A DNA stretch of 64,000 nt from Paenibacillus mendelii. Lineage in GTDB: Bacteria > Bacillota > Bacilli > Paenibacillales > Paenibacillaceae. Below, piece by piece: positions 59,592 through 64,000 of this stretch; positions within the stretch are counted from its first letter, which is position 1; every line of letters begins with the position of its first letter. The notes under the pieces were generated by a model that was not told the origin of the DNA, searched no databases, and was given only the letters and a program-made list of their open reading frames with translations. Location: positions 62,001 through 126,000 of the forward strand of contig NZ_JANHOF010000015.1 of NCBI RefSeq assembly GCF_024498075.1, written 5' to 3'. Both the position numbers and the translations under genes were made by a program.

Positions 59592-59967
59592 TCTTTTCCC
59601 TCGCTTCTAAGTCATATAAAACATTTTTCTACTTAGAAGCTTAATGCAGTAGCAACATTCTTAAACCGTTTCAAACGACGAACCATCGTCCTCATCCTTT
59701 TCTTTATTTGATGGGGACATTGTAACAAACGAATTATTTATTCGTCAAATTATCAGCTTCCGTCCTCATGAAGAATGGACGGCAATTTGCCGGGACAAGA
59801 ACTTACATCGTTAAAACAAAAAGCCGCCTGTTTGGCGACTTCTTATGCTTGTAAGTTCTTGTCCTCCTATAACCATACACAGCAGTCTCATGGCGTAGTT
59901 TATTGCGCGATCTTTTCCCGTTAACTTATCTGCTTATTGCTGCTTGGTACGAGGATATTCATAAATA
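59592..59967. other. Intergenic region with an inverted-repeat element
   Basis: 376 bp between two acetyltransferase genes. It holds a 72-bp inverted-repeat structure (59793-59864) and the vat promoter. No gene is seen. Confidence 0.5.
59793..59864. repeat. Inverted repeat of 15 bp around an inner hairpin
   Basis: GGACAAGAACTTACA (59793-59807) and its exact complement (59850-59864) enclose an inner hairpin (AAGCCGCC and GGCGACTT). The whole folds into a long stem that could be a terminator, a small RNA or a tiny mobile element. Confidence 0.55.
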
Positions 59968-60366
59968 TTAAACTTGTTGTCTTTTCATTCCAACTGCAAA
60001 AACTTCAAAATTCATACTTTCATAGTAAGGAACTAACTCTTTTTCACAAAAAAATTGTATGTGCAAGTTGTCTTTTTTGCAATACTCCACTAGTAAACGT
60101 GTAATTGCAGATCCAATCCCTTTATTTCTATAATCGGAGTGAACTCCTAAACCGCACAAGTAAGCATTAATGATCCCATCAGAAACTATTCTTCCCGTAC
60201 CAATTAAGCGACTTCCATGATACGCATAGATAACGTACCAGCTTTGCCTCATGGCGGTTAGTAGCTGGTCTTTATTTAGTTGTAAAAATTCATTCCAATG
60301 AAGATTCTCATACAGCTCATATATACTTTCTTCAGTTGGTAGTTCTGTAGCATATCTTATTTCCAT
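59968..60366 (-). CDS. GNAT family N-acetyltransferase
   Basis: A 132-residue GNAT with N-terminal PTEESIYELYENLHWNEFLQ, middle YAYHGSRLIGTGRIVSDGI and acetyl-CoA loop GVHSDYRNKGIGSAITRLLV. It is smaller than many aminoglycoside acetyltransferases, and its substrate is unknown. It stands alone, in the run of resistance-type genes. Confidence 0.82.
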   Translation of the reverse strand: MEIRYATELPTEESIYELYENLHWNEFLQLNKDQLLTAMRQSWYVIYAYHGSRLIGTGRIVSDGIINAYLCGLGVHSDYRNKGIGSAITRLLVEYCKKDNLHIQFFCEKELVPYYESMNFEVFAVGMKRQQV

Positions 60367-60526
60367 TGGATTGGGCTCCTTAATTCTTTTAAATGACTTA
60401 ACACGTTCAAACCAACACCTTCGCCGCGTGGTTATTGATTAACCCAGTTTGGAATGTGATGTCCAAAGTACCCTTTGTTCAAAACCAATTGTCTTTACTG
60501 ATTCAGGTAGTATATCTGTACATAAC

Positions 60527-61318
60527 TCAATGTTTACTATCTTGGCTTTGTTCATAAGCAATGATTAACTGTTCAACCGGAAGCCCATTAATAATTAGCC
60601 CAGAGATTAAACAATCTTCGATGCAAACTCCCGATAAATTGCTTCTCGTTATTACGCTGTCATGAAAATCAACATTCTCTATATGTATGGGGTCATAATT
60701 CTCAGGTTGCAGCAACCAGCTGTCTCTTAACGTGGAACCTGTGATTCGCACCCCTGACAGATTACAGTTTTTTATTTCAACATTGGCGAGATCACATCTA
60801 TCAATTGTGCTTCTTTTGAAATCATTCTCAGCGAATCGAATCGGCTTCGTGTGTCCACCCAGATCATGAATGAAAGCGCCATTTATTTGGCTGAACCCGA
60901 GCGACAAACCGTCAAGATCAAGATGCCTTAAAGACAGATTCGTCATACCGCCATGATGAATTTGCACTCCGTTCAGCCGACTATCGAATATTTCCGCTCC
61001 GTCCATAACAACATCGCGTATAACGATACCCCTCAGATTGGAAGATTCGATCTTCGCGTCTGCAAAATCCACCCTGATCATCGTCTTTCTATCTAGCGAC
61101 TCCGTGTCAGCTCCGCCGAAAAATAATGAATCAATCGTACAATTGAACAAGATAGCTATTTTGGGTAGCAAGGAGATGTCTGGCGTAGCTAATCCGTTCT
61201 CCCATTTGGATACTGCTTGTCCGGTCACGCTCAAAAGATCCCCTAATTCCTGCTGGGTCATATTCCGTTCCGATCGAAGTGTCTTTATCCTATCATGAAA
61301 CTTAATCTCATCCACCAT
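60527..61318 (-). CDS. XRE helix-turn-helix fused to pentapeptide repeats
   Basis: A 263-residue protein. The N-terminal 65 residues form a Cro/C1-type HTH (IKTLRSERNMTQQELGDLLS, then QAVSKWENG). From about residue 78 the chain is made of pentapeptide-like repeats with L or F every fifth position (ADAKIESSNLRGIVIRDVVM, DLANVEIKNCNLSGVRITGS, VDFHDSVITRSNLSGVCIED). Pentapeptide repeats fold as a right-handed beta-helix and in Qnr/MfpA mimic DNA. A DNA-binding repressor fused to such a helix is unusual. The start ATG 61318 was chosen because the HTH begins there. The ribosome site is weak. Confidence 0.82.
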   Translation of the reverse strand: MVDEIKFHDRIKTLRSERNMTQQELGDLLSVTGQAVSKWENGLATPDISLLPKIAILFNCTIDSLFFGGADTESLDRKTMIRVDFADAKIESSNLRGIVIRDVVMDGAEIFDSRLNGVQIHHGGMTNLSLRHLDLDGLSLGFSQINGAFIHDLGGHTKPIRFAENDFKRSTIDRCDLANVEIKNCNLSGVRITGSTLRDSWLLQPENYDPIHIENVDFHDSVITRSNLSGVCIEDCLISGLIINGLPVEQLIIAYEQSQDSKH

Positions 61319-61490
61319 GGGTAGACCCACCGCCTTTAAGTTGTTGATTTCATCTTTACATAGGGTCACCTACAGATGCAATGTAAACAAAGTTGAGTGG
61401 TATACAACCATTAGTTGTATGATAATCCAGACCATTTCGATTGTGTAGTGAGTCACTAAACGGCTTTTTGTTTTAGCGGAAGCATGAAAA

Positions 61491-61512
61491 AGCCGATCCG
61501 CCGCCGCGGATC
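61491..61512 (-). terminator. Terminator of the Cfr/ABC-F operon
   Basis: GATCCGC (61495-61501) pairs with GCGGATC (61506-61512) with a 4-nt loop, followed on the - strand by GGC and five T residues. It lies 122 bp after the ABC-F stop. Confidence 0.65.
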
Positions 61513-61633
61513 GACATTTCACTGATTTAGGGATCCTAATACTAAAAACCCAATGTTGAACTAAACGCTCATAAAGTGTCACTCTAGAAGAACGATCAGC
61601 TCGTTCTCTATCAACAAAATTGGTTATAATATA

Positions 61634-63112
61634 TTAAAGCTCAATGACCTTCGTCGCAATATTTTTACAAAATTCACTGTCATGTTCGACAAAAAGAATC
61701 GTGGGAGAATAATCCAGCAGGAGCTCTTCAATTTGCATACGTGAAATAACATCGATAAAATTAAGTGGTTCATCCCAAATATGCAAATGAACTTCCTCAC
61801 AAAGACTTTTAGCAAGCAATACTTTTTTCTTCTGACCTCCGCTAAAAGCTGAAATATCTTTCTCAAATTGAAGTCTGGAGAAATCAAGCTTTCTTAGTAT
61901 GGATTTAAACAGACTCTCTTCAATCCCGTTGCTTGCAGCATAATCAGATAAATTACCCTGGAGATCGGAAGTATCCTGTGACACGTAGGATATTTTCAAT
62001 TGACTATCCTTTCTAATATGGCCTGTGTATTTTAAATCTACACCATAAATCAGTTTAAGAATACTTGATTTTCCCGATCCATTTTTACCGGAAAGCGCAA
62101 TTCTCTCACCTTTCTCAATAGAGAAACTTATATTTGCACAAACTGTCTTATCTCCGTAAAAAATCGAGACATCGTCAAGTTCAGCCAGTTGATTTTTGTG
62201 AAATGTCAGTTGTGAAATCTTTAGGCTCTCTGAGTTCTCGATGTTCTTAAGGAGTTTAGACTTTTCATCGATCGCAGATTGCTGTCTTTGCTCAATGTTC
62301 TTTGATCGCTTCATCATTTTAGCAGCCTTGTGGCCAATGTATCCTTTATCTACTTTAGAACCGGAATTTCTTGTCCCGTTTTTGGATTTTTCCACTTCGT
62401 GTGACCAGTTACCTGTTCGTTTAGCAGATTCGGATAAACGCTTGATATCTTTCCTTAGTTTTTCGTCACTTGCAAGCTCAAATTGATCTTGCCTCTTTTT
62501 ATTTTCCCACCAAGCAGAAAAATTACCTTTTTGAATTTCGATGTTGGTCTTATTGATTGAAAGGATGTGGTCTACGCAATTATCAAGGAATGATCTATCG
62601 TGAGATACCAATATAAATCCATTTTTAGTACTAAGATAATCGCTGACAAGTTTTCTTGCATGAATGTCTAGATGATTTGTAGGTTCATCAATCAACAGAA
62701 AGCTATTTTCCTTAATGAATAATGTTGCCAACAATACTTTCGTCTGTTCTCCGTTTGACAATGAATCAAAAGGCCGATACAGGACATCTTCAGAAACTTT
62801 TAACAAGGTAAGCTCACGCATCAATTTCCATTGGAGATAGTCCGGATAAATATCTTCAATTACATCAAGGGTCATATATTCCTTGTTTTCGACATGGAAT
62901 GGAAAATAGTCAAAGGTAACATTGGCGGAAATATTGCCGCTGTATTCATATTTGCCTAGCAGCAAGTTGAGGAATGTTGTCTTCCCTCTACCGTTCCTTC
63001 CCGTAAACCCTAATTTCCAATCGGTATCTAGTTGAAAACTTACATTTTCAAATATGTTATCATAGCTGCCTTCATAGGCAAAAGTTAAGTTCGAAACATT
63101 TATTAATGACAT
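61634..63112 (-). CDS. Lsa-like ABC-F ribosomal protection protein
   Basis: A 492-residue ABC-F protein with two ATPase domains and no membrane segment. Walker A motifs are GRNGRGKTTFLNLLLG and GKNGSGKSSILKLIYG, the signatures LSNGEQTK and FSGGQKKK, and Walker B LLIDEPTNHLD and the degenerate HIWDEPLNFID. The start (MSLINVSNLTFAYEGSYDNI) and length match Lsa/Vga-type proteins that protect the ribosome from lincosamides, streptogramin A and pleuromutilins. The linker between the domains (about 190-290) should decide the spectrum. It lies 73 bp after a Cfr-like gene and is probably co-transcribed. Confidence 0.9.
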   Translation of the reverse strand: MSLINVSNLTFAYEGSYDNIFENVSFQLDTDWKLGFTGRNGRGKTTFLNLLLGKYEYSGNISANVTFDYFPFHVENKEYMTLDVIEDIYPDYLQWKLMRELTLLKVSEDVLYRPFDSLSNGEQTKVLLATLFIKENSFLLIDEPTNHLDIHARKLVSDYLSTKNGFILVSHDRSFLDNCVDHILSINKTNIEIQKGNFSAWWENKKRQDQFELASDEKLRKDIKRLSESAKRTGNWSHEVEKSKNGTRNSGSKVDKGYIGHKAAKMMKRSKNIEQRQQSAIDEKSKLLKNIENSESLKISQLTFHKNQLAELDDVSIFYGDKTVCANISFSIEKGERIALSGKNGSGKSSILKLIYGVDLKYTGHIRKDSQLKISYVSQDTSDLQGNLSDYAASNGIEESLFKSILRKLDFSRLQFEKDISAFSGGQKKKVLLAKSLCEEVHLHIWDEPLNFIDVISRMQIEELLLDYSPTILFVEHDSEFCKNIATKVIEL

Positions 63113-63185
63113 TTTAGAATCATCCTCATATATGTTAATAGTTCTTTACGTTGAATCAGTCCGTCGTTATACATATTTGTAAGGT

Positions 63186-64000
63186 TTAATCTGATCCATA
63201 TAGCTGACCACAGGCTGCATTAATATCTGAACCAAATTGGGTTCTGACCGTGACATTAATGCCTCTTGATTTTAATATCTGAAGGAACATGTTCACACTA
63301 TTCTGATCAGATTCGCTAAAGCTCTGAGGTGTTGCGTCGGTCGTGTTATAAGGTATCAGGTTAACGTGATAGAGATGCTCCCACAATCCCCTTCCCCTCA
63401 GTAGCTCTGCAACAGCCTCCGCATGTTTTATTGAATCATTTATTCCTCTAAGAAGAATATATGCGATGTATACCTTTCTCCCGGTATGCTGTATATGACT
63501 GTCCAACACGCTCATCACTTTATCCAGCGGGAAACGATCATTAATGGGCATCAGCTCACTTCTCTGATCGTCGAATGGCGAATGTAGAGAAAAGGTTAGG
63601 TTCACTTGCGGATAATCCTTCATAAGCTTATAGATACCCGGTAGTATACCAATTGTAGAAACCGTAATTCTTCGGTGGCCTAAACCAAAGAGCTGCGGAT
63701 CAGTCAGTATCTTCAGTGCGTCAAATATATAAGGGTTTGCGAGAGCCTCACCCATTCCCATAAAAGAAACACTGTCCAAAGGATGATTGTTCAAGTAAAA
63801 ATAAAGCAATTGATCGGTTATTTCATCGGGTGTAAGATTTCTTTTCAGGCCGATTGTTCCAGTAGCACAAAAACGACAACCAAACCCACATCCACATTGG
63901 GAGGATATGCAATAAGACTCCCACCCGCGTTTATAACTTAACCTTACTGCCTCTACACGCTCATCACCAGCTATTGCAAACAGAATTTTGCTGACCTGAT
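63186..64000 (-). CDS. Cfr-like 23S rRNA A2503 methyltransferase, 5' end outside window
   Basis: A radical SAM methyltransferase of the Cfr/RlmN family. The frame runs open to the right edge, so about 271 C-terminal residues are visible and the start is lost. The cluster motif CGCGFGCRFCATGTIGLKRN, then FMGMGEALANPYIFDALKIL, SLHSPFDDQRSELMPINDRF and the C-terminal cysteine in FGSDINAACGQL match Cfr closely. Cfr proteins keep DDQRS and NDSIKHAEA segments, which separates them from housekeeping RlmN. Cfr methylates C8 of A2503 and gives phenicol, lincosamide, oxazolidinone, pleuromutilin and streptogramin A resistance. Confidence 0.88.
   Translation of the reverse strand, partial: QVSKILFAIAGDERVEAVRLSYKRGWESYCISSQCGCGFGCRFCATGTIGLKRNLTPDEITDQLLYFYLNNHPLDSVSFMGMGEALANPYIFDALKILTDPQLFGLGHRRITVSTIGILPGIYKLMKDYPQVNLTFSLHSPFDDQRSELMPINDRFPLDKVMSVLDSHIQHTGRKVYIAYILLRGINDSIKHAEAVAELLRGRGLWEHLYHVNLIPYNTTDATPQSFSESDQNSVNMFLQILKSRGINVTVRTQFGSDINAACGQLYGSD

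Noticed and set aside
1..64000. CRISPR array, IS element or tRNA gene
   Set aside because: No regularly spaced repeats, intact transposase or cloverleaf-like tRNA sequence was found on reading both strands. Small or divergent RNA genes could still be missed without a covariance search.

Overview
The window reads as chromosomal DNA of a spore-forming, low-to-mid GC Firmicute, most likely a Paenibacillus or close relative. The reasons are a GerA-type spore germination locus at the left edge, strong AGGAGG-type ribosome binding sites with frequent TTG and GTG starts, many AraC, GntR and MocR regulators, GH78 rhamnosidases, and an ectoine operon. No rRNA, tRNA, CRISPR array or intact mobile element was seen. 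The assignment rests on gene content only.

Layout. 0-10 kb: the end of a germinant receptor operon, then a patchwork of small genes. These include an APH-type kinase broken by one in-frame stop, a stand-alone PEP-utiliser swivel domain, an ArsR/SRPBCC pair, an AraC regulator, a DMT transporter, and an XRE regulator with two small membrane proteins. Decayed remnants (a tyrosine recombinase and a truncated dehydrogenase) lie between them. 10-13 kb: a cysteine hydrolase diverges from an unusual GntR-solute-binding fusion regulator.

12.9-21.8 kb: an osmoadaptation island, the most interesting part of the window. An eight-gene operon joins an Ehu-type ABC importer (ehuBCDA) to ectoine synthesis and hydroxylation (ectABCD). 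Upstream lie a lysine 2,3-aminomutase gene with a ydaO-type cyclic-di-AMP riboswitch leader and a BusR-like GntR-RCK_C regulator. Cyclic di-AMP would therefore be read twice, once by RNA and once by protein, next to compatible-solute genes.

22-31.3 kb: a nitrilase-family amidase, then a compact pentose phosphate/glycolysis operon (zwf-tkt-tal-pgi-gnd) with a divergent LysR regulator. 31.4-38 kb: a LysR fragment, small proteins, an L-rhamnonate dehydratase, a LysM protein, and an ABC exporter preceded by a possible regulatory leader peptide. 38-47.4 kb: a rhamnoside-utilisation operon (TIM-barrel isomerase candidate, two GH78 enzymes, class II aldolase, rhamnulokinase) with an AraC regulator.

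48-64 kb: an accessory, resistance-rich end. It holds a VWA lipoprotein, an FHA-winged helix protein, a MecA-like penicillin-binding protein, a PhyH dioxygenase, a deaminase, a methyltransferase and a MocR regulator divergent from a class D beta-lactamase. Then come SatA-like, Vat/CatB-like and GNAT acetyltransferases, an XRE-pentapeptide fusion, and an Lsa-like ABC-F protein downstream of a Cfr-like 23S rRNA methyltransferase that runs off the right edge. Several genes carry fresh lesions (an in-frame stop and an 8-bp tandem duplication), which suggests recent decay or switching.
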